The notes: generated by a model from the letters alone, not told the origin. A stretch of DNA of 26,159 nt from Candidatus Bathyarchaeota archaeon BA1 (GCA_001399805.1 LIHJ01000083.1:1-26159); one strand, 5' to 3'. Counted from the stretch's first letter, positions 1 to 8,037 are shown. A program made the numbers and translations.

Positions 1-2426
1 TACTCTTTTTTCCTCTCGAGCATCCTCTCGAGGAATGGTTTTAGTTTCTCGTTTTCTGCCTTAATTCTTTCCTTGCCTAGCGTTTTCATCTGCTCAGTCA
101 TTTCCTTAACGAGCGCTGCGAATTTGACCCCCTCTGCCGCGGATATGTAGTCGACTCGGAACCGTTCGGGGCTGAGACCTAGCTTTTCGAAGATCTTTGC
201 CAAGGCTTCCATCCTCGCCTTCATCTTCCAGTTGCCCGAAATATAGTGGCAGTCGTAGGGTAGGTGACAAGCGGCCACCAACACCATGCCAGCGCCCAGC
301 CGAAACGCCTCCAACACGAAGTCTCGGTCCACCCTGCCCGAGCACATCACCCGTATGGCTCGTATGGTGGGCGGATACTCAAAGCGGCTTGTGCCAGCAA
401 GGTCAGCACCCGCATAACTGCACCAGTTGCAGAGGAAGGCGAGTATCTTGCCCTCAGGGTTCTTTTCCAAGGCGGCTCGAATCTGGGCGAAGATTTGGGC
501 ATCGGTGAAGTGCATTTGAGTAATGGCGTCAGAGGGGCATTCAGCCGCGCAGGTGCCGCAGCCGTGACACATGGCAGTCGTGACCTGAGCTGGCTGTCCC
601 TCGGGCGCTTTTATGGCCCCGTAGGGGCACCTCTCCGCGCAGATACCGCACTTCACCTTGGTGTTTCGGCACTTTTCGGCGTCCACCACCGCTATGATGG
701 GCTCGATCTTCCACGTTGGCTTAGAGAGGATGGTGGCGGCGCGTGCGGCGGCCCCACTTCCTTGGGCCACGCTGTAAGGTATGTCCTTGGGGCCTTGGCA
801 TGCGCCGGCCAGAAAGATTCCATCAACGGCGGTATCGATGGGCTTAAGCTTTGGGTGGCTCTCCATGAAGAATCCGTCAGCGCCTCTTGTGACGTTGAGG
901 ATTCTCGCCACTTCCTCGGAGCCCTTGCTGGGTATGGCGGCCGTGCATAGAATCACGAGCTCCGCCTCGATTTCAATGGGCTCTCCGAGGGTCATGTCCT
1001 CGACTCGTATGATGAGGTTCTTGGTCCCCGGGTCCTCGATGATCTGGGAGGCTCTCCCTCGGATGAAGCTGATGCCCATGTCTCGGGACCTCCGATAGAA
1101 CTCCTCGTAGCCCTTGAAGTGGGTGCGCATGTCTATATAGATGATGTAGATCTCCATATCCTCATGGTATTTCTCCTTGAGCAGAATTGAGTTTTTCAAG
1201 GCATACATGCAGCAGAAACCAGAACAATACTCATACTTGTTGATGTCTCTCGACCCCACACATTGAATGAAGGCCACAGCGTGGGGCTTCTCACCATCGG
1301 AGGCGCGCATCACCTTGCCACCTGTGGGTCCAGCCGCTAAAACAAGCCTCTCCAGCTCCAAAGCCGTAATCACATTGTCATATCGGCCATACCCATACAG
1401 GCTGTTGTCGTAGGGCGTGTAAATGTCGAAGCCTGTGGCAACGATGATGGCCCCCACTTCGAGTTGGAGCTCCTCCGGCTTTTGATCAAAGTTGATGGCT
1501 TGACGGGCGCCACAGGCATCCACACACTTGTAACACTCAATGCAATAATCCTTATTGATGGTGTATATGAGGGGAACCGTCTGCTCAAACGGGATCGAGA
1601 TGGCCTTCCTCACCCCCATGTTCATGTCCCAGTCATTGGGGTACTCAATGGGGCAGACATCCCGACACTCGCCACAGCCAGTGCAGTTATCCGCAATGAT
1701 GTACCTTGGATTCTTCCGAACCCTCACCCTAAAATTACCCACAAAACCCTCCACACTAAGAAGATCCGCATACGATATTATCTCAATATTAGGATGACGG
1801 GAAACATCTACCATCTTCGGACCCTCGATACAGATGCTGCAGTCCAGAGTTGGAAACGTTTTGTCGAGTTGTGCCATGTGCCCTCCTATGCTTTCGCCCC
1901 TTTCCAGAAGGCATACCTTGAAGCCCATTTCGGCGAGGTCAAGGGCTGCGTTGATCCCTGCGATTCCACCGCCTAAGATGAGGGCTTTGTTGATAACGGG
2001 GACCTCGATGGTTTTGAGGGGTTGGAGGAGCCTCGCCTTCGCCACCGCCATATTGATGATCTCCTTCGCCTTTTTTGTGGCCTCTTTTGGGGTGCTGGGG
2101 TGGCACCATGATGAGAACTCCCGTATGTTTGCCATCTCGAAGTGGTAGGGGTTGAGGTCGGCTTCGGCGACGCACCGGCGGAAGGTTGGCTCATGTAGGC
2201 GTGGTGAGCAGGCGGCGACCACCACCCGATTGAGTTTGTAGTCCTTTATCCCCTTCCTGATCTCGTCTTGTCCAGGGTCGGCACAGGTGTATCGATTATC
2301 CTTCACGTAGACCACATTAGGCAGGGTCTTGGCGTATTCCACTAGCTCCCTTATGTCGATGACACCGGCTATGTTGAGGCCACAGTGGCAAATGAAGACC
2401 CCGATTCGCGGTTCTTCGCCGGACAT
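1..2426 (-). CDS. hdrA: HdrA-MvhD fusion (CoB-CoM heterodisulfide reductase A with fused MvhD domain), 3' edge at window end
   Basis: Flavin- and iron-sulfur-containing electron-bifurcating subunit, fused to the [2Fe-2S] domain that takes electrons from an Mvh-type hydrogenase. Read right to left the frame is open for about 808 codons and breaks off at the window edge with 'TA', probably the first two bases of its stop. Visible in order: N-terminal ICHCG motif, a GGGIAGINAA FAD-binding loop near residue 150, the TLDCSIC cysteine motif, ferredoxin cysteines (CTGCGECRDVCP, then CIECYKCVDAC), two more clusters near residue 600 (CGICAERCP, CHGCGTCAAECP), and a C-terminal MvhD domain with CNWC, MCSGRVD and ACHLPYDCHY. 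The start at 2426 overlaps the stop of the upstream polyferredoxin (TAATG) and has GGAGG just before it; an in-frame ATG at 2441 is less likely. Cytoplasmic complex with hdrBC-type partners is inferred from the family. Confidence 0.93.
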   Translation of the reverse strand, partial: MSGEEPRIGVFICHCGLNIAGVIDIRELVEYAKTLPNVVYVKDNRYTCADPGQDEIRKGIKDYKLNRVVVAACSPRLHEPTFRRCVAEADLNPYHFEMANIREFSSWCHPSTPKEATKKAKEIINMAVAKARLLQPLKTIEVPVINKALILGGGIAGINAALDLAEMGFKVCLLERGESIGGHMAQLDKTFPTLDCSICIEGPKMVDVSRHPNIEIISYADLLSVEGFVGNFRVRVRKNPRYIIADNCTGCGECRDVCPIEYPNDWDMNMGVRKAISIPFEQTVPLIYTINKDYCIECYKCVDACGARQAINFDQKPEELQLEVGAIIVATGFDIYTPYDNSLYGYGRYDNVITALELERLVLAAGPTGGKVMRASDGEKPHAVAFIQCVGSRDINKYEYCSGFCCMYALKNSILLKEKYHEDMEIYIIYIDMRTHFKGYEEFYRRSRDMGISFIRGRASQIIEDPGTKNLIIRVEDMTLGEPIEIEAELVILCTAAIPSKGSEEVARILNVTRGADGFFMESHPKLKPIDTAVDGIFLAGACQGPKDIPYSVAQGSGAAARAATILSKPTWKIEPIIAVVDAEKCRNTKVKCGICAERCPYGAIKAPEGQPAQVTTAMCHGCGTCAAECPSDAITQMHFTDAQIFAQIRAALEKNPEGKILAFLCNWCSYAGADLAGTSRFEYPPTIRAIRVMCSGRVDRDFVLEAFRLGAGMVLVAACHLPYDCHYISGNWKMKARMEALAKIFEKLGLSPERFRVDYISAAEGVKFAALVKEMTEQMKTLGKERIKAENEKLKPFLERMLERKKE

Positions 2427-3352
2427 TAGAATGCCCTCCATGCGAGCCTCTTCTCGACGGATTCTTGAGCCTTGGCGAGGCCCTTGGCCCGCAGCTCCTT
2501 GGTCATCTCCTTGGTGGATGTCAGCTTTTCGAGGGCCTTGTTCCAAGCTCCAGAGTGGACTGGCGTGTGGCGTATGGTGGTCCGTTGGAGCTCCAGTGCG
2601 CCCTCCACGGAGCAGACGAGCCTGCAAACGCCACAATACACGCAGTACAGCTCATTCTCATACACCTTCTTGTCCTCCTCTGATAGATACAGGGCGCCGA
2701 TGATGGGACAAACGTCGAGGCAATCTTGACAGCCCTCGGGGCATTTTTCAGGATTTATTTTGATGGTTCCGTGAAATATTTTTCGCACATGGATGGCGTC
2801 TTCGGGGCATTTCATCTCGCATAATCGACAGCATGGACATTGGTCCCCTTTTATGTCTACCGTAACTGTGAGGCTCTCTTTATTTGTGATGGACTCTATG
2901 TCCTTCACTTCCTCCCCCTCCGGGGTCCGCACCATAACCTTGATGAGGTTGAGTGGACAAGCCTTCTCGCACTCCACACACCCAACGTCACATTTTTTCG
3001 TGTCCACTTCAATCTCACGGATGAGCTGAGGGAAGCTTTCCGTTTTGATGACGGGAATCATGGGTTCACCGCTGGTTCTCACCATTATGGCTCCGTAGGG
3101 GCAGATGACGTTGCATATCCCACAATAATGGCACCTCTGCTCATTAATGTCAATGTCTGGGCGTTGAGCCTTCCCTCCCGTTACTTTAGGAAAACTTTTG
3201 ATCTCAACAGCTTCCTTAGGGCAGACAATCTTACAAATCTCGCAGCCAACACACACATTCTTATCAAGAATTAGTGAGTAGCGCTTGGCATGATGAACTC
3301 TCTCAATGATGAGCTCCTTCTCGTTCTCGGTTTTTAACAGCTTCATGGGCAT
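2426..3352 (-). CDS. Polyferredoxin with six 4Fe-4S motifs (MvhB/VhuB-like)
   Basis: Electron-carrier protein of about 308 residues with six CxxCxxCxxxC-type or near-type motifs: CVGCEICKIVCP, CHYCGICNVICP, CDVGCVECEKACP, CPCCRLCEMKCP, CPEGCQDCLDVCP and CVYCGVCRLVCS. The motifs are spaced along the first 270 residues, and a basic helical tail without cysteines follows. It lies directly upstream of the HdrA-MvhD gene and overlaps it by one base pair of stop/start (TAATG), so the two are almost certainly co-translated and work together. In methanogens such polyferredoxins sit with the Mvh/Vhu hydrogenase and accept low-potential electrons; that role here is inference. The open frame extends to a TTG at 3412, but the TATA-like box at 3412-3424 puts the transcript start downstream of it, so the ATG at 3352 (alternative 3346) is preferred. 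Confidence 0.88.
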   Translation of the reverse strand: MPMKLLKTENEKELIIERVHHAKRYSLILDKNVCVGCEICKIVCPKEAVEIKSFPKVTGGKAQRPDIDINEQRCHYCGICNVICPYGAIMVRTSGEPMIPVIKTESFPQLIREIEVDTKKCDVGCVECEKACPLNLIKVMVRTPEGEEVKDIESITNKESLTVTVDIKGDQCPCCRLCEMKCPEDAIHVRKIFHGTIKINPEKCPEGCQDCLDVCPIIGALYLSEEDKKVYENELYCVYCGVCRLVCSVEGALELQRTTIRHTPVHSGAWNKALEKLTSTKEMTKELRAKGLAKAQESVEKRLAWRAF

Positions 3353-3411
3353 GGTGCTTCCCCGTGGATGAATGAAGGAACGGGAACCTTTGAAAAATAT
3401 TAACAATGTCA

Positions 3412-3424
3412 ACTATTATATTTA
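3412..3424 (-). promoter_or_regulatory. TATA-like box of the polyferredoxin-hdrA operon
   Basis: On the minus strand the segment reads TTAAATATAA, a good archaeal TATA box. A transcript starting about 25 bp downstream would begin near 3388 and leave a leader of about 35 nt to the ATG at 3352. It is divergent to the hypE promoter; no other gene is visible in 3425-3624. Confidence 0.5.
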
Positions 3425-3624
3425 ATGTTAATAAGTCGCTCGATTATTTAACATCGCGGCTATGTTAGGATGGCATCGCAGCATAAAGTTAGAAGCATCC
3501 AAAGCTGCAGAGGCAAGTTGCGTTATTAGTTCTAAGAGATTAGCGTTCCCTTTTCCCTCGATTGAAAGCTCATAAGTTATGGGATTCTCTTGGCAAAAAC
3601 CAGTTTTTTCTCCCTCGATCTTCG

Positions 3625-3635
3625 TAAATATTTAT
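3625..3635 (+). promoter_or_regulatory. TATA-like box of hypE
   Basis: The plus strand reads TAAATATTTAT here, about 55 bp before the hypE ATG. A start near 3655 would give a leader of about 35 nt that includes GTGAT, a plausible ribosome site, 7 nt before the ATG. Confidence 0.5.
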
Positions 3636-3689
3636 GTTCGATGAACTTAAGAACAACTATTCTCAATGTTGTTTAGAAGTGATTAAACT

Positions 3690-4736
3690 ATGGAACGAAT
3701 CACGATGGTTCATGGTGCCGGCGGAACCGTCATGCATGATCTAATCAAAAAATATTTGCTCAGGTATCTGGGCGGAAGCAATGCTGAGGTTCCCTTGGAG
3801 GCACTGGACGATGCTGCCGTGATTGATGACACCGTTTTGAAGTCAGATTCACATGCGGTGAAGCCCCTCTTCTTTCCTGGTGGAGACATTGGGAGACTGG
3901 CGGTGGCTGGCACCGTGAATGACATTGCAGTGATGGGGGCTGAGCCCATAGCGCTTGCCTCGGGCTTTGTGCTGGAGGAGGGTCTGTCCATCACCGACCT
4001 AGAGAAGATTTTAGAAAGCATGAGGGAAACCTGCCGAGAGGCGGGCGTCCACATCATCACAGGCGATACGAAGGTGGTGGAGAAGGGCGCCCTAGGAGGA
4101 TGTGTCATCAACACGTCAGGGATAGGCAGAAGAAACGAAGCCCTAGAGAAAAACATAGCGGAGGTGAAGAAATACCGCTCCTTCAATGCACGGTGGACCC
4201 TCGACTCCAACCTACGGGCTGGAGACAAAATCGTCGTTTCCGGCACCATGGGGGATCATGGACTCGCAGTATTGTCGGCGCAGGAGGGCTATAGCTTCGG
4301 AAGCCAGATCATATCCGACATAACTCCACTGAATAAGTTGATTATGCAACTGTTAGATACAGGTGGGATTGTGGCGATGAAGGACCCGACTAGGGGTGGC
4401 TTGTCCAATGCGCTGAATGAGTGGAGCGAGAAGTCTAAGGTGGGCATACTGACCTACGAGGAGAGGATACCCATACGAGAGGATGTACGAGCGGCTTGTG
4501 AGATGCTGGGCATCGACCCACTGGAAGTAGGAAACGAAGGAAAAGTGATGATAGGGGTGGTGCCACAAAAGGCAGAAGAAGTGTTGGAGGCGCTGAAGGA
4601 GACAAGGGAGGGGAAAGAGGCCCAAATCATAGGGGAAGCAACACGGCAATTTAACGAGGTCGTCCTCCAAACCATAGTGGGCGGAAAAAGAATCCTAGCA
4701 CCACCAATAGGAGACCCCATACCTCGAATTTGTTGA
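3690..4736 (+). CDS. hypE: Hydrogenase maturation protein HypE
   Basis: PurM/AIR-synthase-like ATPase that dehydrates the carbamoyl group received from HypF, making the thiocyanate on its C-terminal cysteine that becomes the cyanide ligand of the [NiFe] centre. The protein has 348 residues, a normal length. The N-terminal HGAGG motif, the DDAAVID segment, the GTVNDIAVMGAEP motif and the KDPTRGGLSNALNE motif are all present, and the chain ends in the required PRIC with the acceptor cysteine last. It stands alone on the plus strand, divergent from the polyferredoxin-hdrA operon, while its HypF partner is 11 kb away. No defect is visible. Confidence 0.96.
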   Translation: MERITMVHGAGGTVMHDLIKKYLLRYLGGSNAEVPLEALDDAAVIDDTVLKSDSHAVKPLFFPGGDIGRLAVAGTVNDIAVMGAEPIALASGFVLEEGLSITDLEKILESMRETCREAGVHIITGDTKVVEKGALGGCVINTSGIGRRNEALEKNIAEVKKYRSFNARWTLDSNLRAGDKIVVSGTMGDHGLAVLSAQEGYSFGSQIISDITPLNKLIMQLLDTGGIVAMKDPTRGGLSNALNEWSEKSKVGILTYEERIPIREDVRAACEMLGIDPLEVGNEGKVMIGVVPQKAEEVLEALKETREGKEAQIIGEATRQFNEVVLQTIVGGKRILAPPIGDPIPRIC

Positions 4737-5407
4737 AGCCACCTATGCATAAACGCCTGCAAGTTTCCAAGAAATCCTGAGTTTCGCCATATTTTTGGTC
4801 TATATCGAATGGATTTCCCTTTTTTCCACTCCATATTAGACCGCCAATTTTGAAGAAATGGAAGTTGGGAATGTCGGAAGTCTCTTTCTTTACAAAATCC
4901 GTGAGTTTGTGCTCTAAGTCCCAAACTGTTAACAGATGAGTTAAGTAAAAGATATGCATTTCTTGAAAAACAGGTAGCTTGCAGAAGGTGGCCAAACCAA
5001 ACAATTCAAAATAATTTAGATACGATTTGCACTCAAGAAGACAAACTGGCTTATTGTGATACCCAAAAATTGCTAAGTCAAATTTATGACGTATCTTCTC
5101 ATAAAGTGTAAGTTTGACTTTTTCACGACTCTCCTTGTCTTCGTCTAGGCCCCAAAAGCACTTTATTTTTATTGATTGAAGATGAATACAATTAGGTCGT
5201 GAATATGCTCTTCAAACGATGCACCATTAAATGCTCCTAAAAGTCCACGTGCAACACGTAGGTTCGTCTCTCTCCAAAAGTCGTCAAAACTGTCGGTGTA
5301 TGGTTGGATTTCCAGATTTCATATTTGCTCCAGATTCTTTTCTGGATATATTTATTTTCTTTTTCCAAAATTTCAGATAAGTAATGTTTACTTTGCTTTG
5401 GAGACAT
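4737..5407 (-). pseudogene. Frameshifted restriction-endonuclease-like (PD-(D/E)XK) gene
   Basis: Three consecutive minus-strand frames together read as one protein of about 210 residues. The first runs from an ATG at 5407, directly preceded by a GGAGGT ribosome site, through KQSKHYLSEILEKENKY to about 5310. The second carries TDSFDDFWRETNLRVARGLL and GAFNGASFEEHI to about 5205. The third carries KFDLAIFGYHNKPVCLLECK, where D...ECK looks like a PD-(D/E)XK nuclease core, followed by about 100 further residues that run into the complement of the hypE end without a stop. The R-x3-RG-x-LG...FEE pattern is reminiscent of type II restriction enzymes. Two frameshifts and a lost stop mean it is not functional as read. 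No methyltransferase is in the window. Family assignment is by eye only. Confidence 0.5.
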
Positions 5408-5448
5408 GAGACCTCCCACGAAATACTCCTAAAACTTCACTTTATATC

Positions 5449-5506
5449 TTTGCCCTTATTCTGCATGTTCCTTTAATAGATGTCATGCAGGCTCCCTTCG
5501 GCGCCT
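5449..5506 (-). pseudogene. Relic of a hypD 3' end
   Basis: This 58-bp segment matches the 3' part of hypD at 9941-9998 at 49 of 58 positions, with 23 identical bases in a row at 5484-5506. Translated on the minus strand it gives APKGACMTSIKGTCRIRAK against APKGACMVSIEGTCRIWAK in hypD, and then stops. Sequence on either side does not continue the similarity. It is the tail of a lost second hypD copy, lying about 0.7 kb downstream of hypE. Confidence 0.8.
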
Positions 5507-5623
5507 TAATCTTTTAAATCATTGTAAGGTGATCATATTCTACATTGAGGGGAGTGATGGAAAATGGAGATAAGGAACTAAACGAAATAATATTATTAAT
5601 ATTGTTGATGAGGATAGGAGAGC

Positions 5624-6019
5624 ATGCAAAATCTAGAAGAATGGACGATGGCTTGACCAAGCAAGAGCCGACTTCAAAACAGCCAAAGGCTGCCTAAAGG
5701 ACAAGAATTATTATGCTAGTGCCTTTTTCTCTCAGCAGACTGCTGAGAAAGCGTTAAGAGGTTTCTTGTACTCGAAAGGATTTAGAGCCCTGGTGACGCA
5801 CTCAGTAACTGAACTGCTTGAAGAGTCCTCAAAACACAAAAATGTCTTCAATGGATTGATCAAGGAAAGGAACGCGATAGACACTATATAGGTTCGAGAT
5901 ATCCAAACTTCTATCCTAAGGGTCCAGCCTACAAGTACTATACGGAGGAGATTGCCAAAAGATGCGTAAACTATGCAGAGTCAATATTGGAAGAAGTGGA
6001 GAAGTTTATAAGAAGATAG
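5624..6019 (+). pseudogene. HEPN-domain toxin, broken by two frameshifts
   Basis: A HEPN protein of about 130 residues can be pieced together from three segments. The start is MQNLEEW from the ATG at 5624. After a shift near 5649 the frame reads WLDQARADFKTAKGC, YYASAFFSQQTAEKALRGFL and VTHSVTELLEES. After a second shift near 5882 it reads DRHYIGSRYPNFYPKGPA, then a C-terminal helix ending in a stop at 6017-6019. The helix I motif, QQTAEKALRG and the DRHYIxSRYP motif are typical of HEPN proteins paired with minimal nucleotidyltransferases. The 3' end overlaps the intact MNT gene by 58 nt, the usual HEPN-MNT arrangement. As read, the toxin cannot be made. One-base sequencing errors could also produce this picture. 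Confidence 0.7.
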
Positions 6020-6309
6020 ACGACTGCGTAGGCGAGGTTGTCAGAAAGCTCAACCCCGAACTCGTCATTCTGTTCGGCTCCTTTGCAACAGGCGACATCA
6101 ACGAAGGCTCAGACGTTGACATCCTCGTCGTCGCAGACTTCAAAGAACCCTTCCTCGATAGAATACGAACCCTCATGGACTTGAACACATTCAAAATCCC
6201 AATCGAACCCGTAGGTTACACGCCAGAAGAATTCAACGAGATGAAAAACAGAAAAAACCCATTCATCATGGAAGTCCTAGAAAAAGGCAAAGTCATGTAT
6301 AAGTCGTAG
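5962..6309 (+). CDS. MNT-family nucleotidyltransferase antitoxin
   Basis: Minimal nucleotidyltransferase of 115 residues with the signature GSFATGDINEGSDVDILV, in which both metal-binding aspartates are present. MNT proteins act as antitoxins for HEPN RNases; in the characterised MntA-HepT system this is by adding AMP to the toxin. The gene overlaps the 3' end of the preceding HEPN frame by 58 nt, so translation was probably coupled. The partner is broken by frameshifts, which would leave this one as an orphan. The ATG at 5962 is the only usable start before the conserved region. The residues before DDCVGEVV are unusual for the family and may reflect drift. Confidence 0.75.
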   Translation: MRKLCRVNIGRSGEVYKKIDDCVGEVVRKLNPELVILFGSFATGDINEGSDVDILVVADFKEPFLDRIRTLMDLNTFKIPIEPVGYTPEEFNEMKNRKNPFIMEVLEKGKVMYKS

Positions 6310-6330
6310 CCTAGTGCACAAGCCTTCTCT

Positions 6331-6741
6331 TCATAGTTTTTCTAGCGGGATTCTCTTCACTTCCTTCACATTTTCAAAGCTCATATCGCTACTTACAATT
6401 TGCTGGTCATGTTCTATAGTTGTTCCTAAATGAAGCGAGTCAAAGTAGAAATCTGAAAAACCGTAAGCTTTCTGTAAACGTCCTGCAATGGCTAGTGTTT
6501 GGTGACTTAACTTGCAAACCACCTCGAGTGGTATGTGAGGCCTCAATGACTCAAAAACGTCAATACGGCCTTCTAAGGACACGCCCCCCTTCTTTAAAAG
6601 TAAGTCAAACTCTAAGAAAGCCGAAGAAGCCACATACCACTGCCCTCCCTCCACTCTTTTTAACGCCTTAACCGCCTTGTCGTGAAGCCTATCTCGCGGA
6701 TCAATCAAAGCCTTAAGGAAATCCGTCTCCAAGACAGGCAT
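6331..6741 (-). CDS. PIN-domain RNase toxin (VapC-like)
   Basis: Predicted Mg-dependent RNase of 136 residues. The acidic PIN residues can be placed: D7 in LETDFLKAL, E45 or so in SAFLEFDLLL, and the pair in FSDFYFDSLHLG near residue 98, followed by SSDMSF. It is transcribed away from an AbrB-type gene at 6841, its likely antitoxin. Divergent order is unusual, as VapBC genes are normally one operon with the antitoxin first. The shared 90-bp gap holds an inverted repeat. Start is the ATG at 6741. Confidence 0.75.
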   Translation of the reverse strand: MPVLETDFLKALIDPRDRLHDKAVKALKRVEGGQWYVASSAFLEFDLLLKKGGVSLEGRIDVFESLRPHIPLEVVCKLSHQTLAIAGRLQKAYGFSDFYFDSLHLGTTIEHDQQIVSSDMSFENVKEVKRIPLEKL

Positions 6742-6753
6742 CTGACAAAACCT

Positions 6754-6794
6754 CCGATAAACTAATATATTTCAGACAATTATAACATTATCGG
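6754..6794. promoter_or_regulatory. Inverted repeat in the divergent PIN/AbrB promoter region
   Basis: CCGATAA at 6754-6760 and TTATCGG at 6788-6794 are perfect inverted repeats, 27 bp apart and centred in the gap between the divergent genes. A/T-rich TATA-like stretches lie between them. This is a plausible site for AbrB-type autoregulation of both genes; function is inferred. Confidence 0.4.
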
Positions 6795-6840
6795 ACAATA
6801 AATGTTCAAAAACAAATGTACAAATTAGTATGTGAAAACT

Positions 6841-7074
6841 ATGACATTGACTAAAATAGGAAAAAGAGGAACAGTAGTTATACCATCCAAAGAGAGAAAA
6901 AGGGCGGAGATTCAAGAAGGAGACTATGTTGAAATCACTGCTAGAGAAACCGGGCTAATCCTAATAAGAAAAGCACCAAGCCTGAAAGAAGTGCAAGCAA
7001 AAATGGCTGGGAAACTGCCTCAATGGAGCGAACTGGAAGGGAAAGCCGACGAACTTTTAGAAAAAGAAACGTAA
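6841..7074 (+). CDS. AbrB/MazE-type antitoxin (VapB-like)
   Basis: A swapped-hairpin AbrB-fold DNA-binding protein of about 77 residues. The N-terminal half, MTLTKIGKRGTVVIPSKERK with GDYVEI soon after, is the AbrB signature; the C-terminal half (LKEVQAKMAG...ADELLEKE) is the helical toxin-binding tail seen in VapB and MazE. It is most likely the antitoxin of the divergent PIN protein and the repressor of their shared promoter. The ATG at 6841 is preferred because GTGA lies 5 nt upstream; a GTG at 6832 is possible and would add three residues. Confidence 0.75.
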   Translation: MTLTKIGKRGTVVIPSKERKRAEIQEGDYVEITARETGLILIRKAPSLKEVQAKMAGKLPQWSELEGKADELLEKET

Positions 7075-7275
7075 CTATCTTTCTCGATGTGTGTTCTGCA
7101 GAGTGATTAGTTTTGTTTTTTCTAAGTCTTTGATGAACCCTAACGCGTGTTCGATGTTGGTCTCTGCGTATTCTGCCGAAATCGCTTTGACAATGTCGTG
7201 TACTGTTCTTTTTCCATCCATGAAGTTGAGGATTTCCACCCTCTTTCTTGCGAATTGCTTGTCTTCCTCGCCCAT
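7075..7275 (-). CDS. Small helix-turn-helix-like protein, possibly 5'-truncated
   Basis: A 66-residue frame with the pattern DGKRTVHDIVKAISAEY...ALGFIKDLEKTKLI, which resembles the winged-helix of PqqD-like and related small archaeal proteins. The same frame remains open upstream of the ATG at 7275, reading GPFVIVIDIAEEMGEED back to a TGA near 7330, but it has no ATG, GTG or TTG. A TTG at 7336 exists only in another frame. The gene may therefore have lost its 5' end to a frameshift. It converges tail to tail with the AbrB gene, with no gap. Function unknown. Confidence 0.4.
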   Translation of the reverse strand: MGEEDKQFARKRVEILNFMDGKRTVHDIVKAISAEYAETNIEHALGFIKDLEKTKLITLQNTHRER

Positions 7276-7432
7276 CTCTTCGGCTATGTCTATTACGATT
7301 ACGAAGGGTCCTAGCCTCTGTCTCTTTCTGTGTCAAGTTTAGAGTTTATTTTTCTGAAGGTTTTCCACGAGACGAGCTGAGCTTCCTGCAAAGCTGATGC
7401 ATATATCATCCCTATCCAAGCATTTTTGACAA

Positions 7433-7442
7433 GTGTTATATG
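7433..7442 (+). promoter_or_regulatory. TATA-like box of the EF-like gene
   Basis: The segment around 7433-7442 reads GTTATATGTG. A transcript start near 7463 would leave a leader of about 27 nt to the ATG at 7490, containing AGGTTGAG as a possible ribosome site. Confidence 0.35.
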
Positions 7443-7489
7443 TGTTGCTTTTATTCTTATTACTTAAAAGGGTGAAATCCAGGTTGAGC

Positions 7490-7747
7490 ATGGAGGAAAA
7501 GCCTCAAGAAGTTGGTAAAGTGACACACTTCTTCTCCAAAATCAGCGTGGCTGTTGTCGAGTTGAAGGCGCCACTCTCAGTAGGCGACAAAATCCGCATT
7601 CAGGGTCCAACCACAAACTTTGAACAGACCGTGCAGTCCATGCAGATTGAACACAAAGACGTGAAGACGGCGAAGGCAGGTCAGAGCATAGGGTTAAAGG
7701 TCAACGACCGCGTCAGAGAGAAAGACACCGTGTACAAAATAGCCTAA
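7490..7747 (+). CDS. Translation elongation factor-like protein (EF-Tu domain 2-like beta barrel)
   Basis: An 85-residue protein that consists almost entirely of one beta-barrel resembling domain II of EF-Tu/EF-1A: VGKVTHFFSKISVAVVEL, then GDKIRIQGPTTNFEQTVQSM, then AKAGQSIGLKV with DTVYKI at the end. No GTPase domain is present. Short stand-alone proteins of this kind occur in several archaea and are annotated as elongation factor-like; their role is not known to me. The frame extends to 7433, but the hydrophobic leucine-rich extension is not part of the fold, and AGGTTGAG precedes the ATG at 7490. Confidence 0.75.
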   Translation: MEEKPQEVGKVTHFFSKISVAVVELKAPLSVGDKIRIQGPTTNFEQTVQSMQIEHKDVKTAKAGQSIGLKVNDRVREKDTVYKIA

Positions 7748-8037
7748 TTTAGTTTCGTCTTAGCCGAGAACATGTGTTTCTTCACTTCCTAGGGAAGCAA
7801 GTAGTCTAAAATAAGCGAGTAAGGTATAGAATACCCATGATCATAAAATCTGTTTGACTGTCTGTGTTACTGTTTTATCCTTTTTTCAAGCACACTTTTC
7901 GTGTCTCGCTGAGCGGAAAAGCTCATGTATTGGCATGCTTTCTGATATTGGTAGATTAAACAGGTAAGCAAGAGCAACCTTGCCCATTGTTCATTCATCC
8001 GAATAAGGGAAAAGTGGTGATATTCCGGAGCAGCGTG

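Noticed and set aside
264..950. Long plus-strand open frame of 228 codons
   Set aside because: It is the complement of the HdrA-MvhD gene, which carries all the family motifs; the plus frame has no recognisable sequence.
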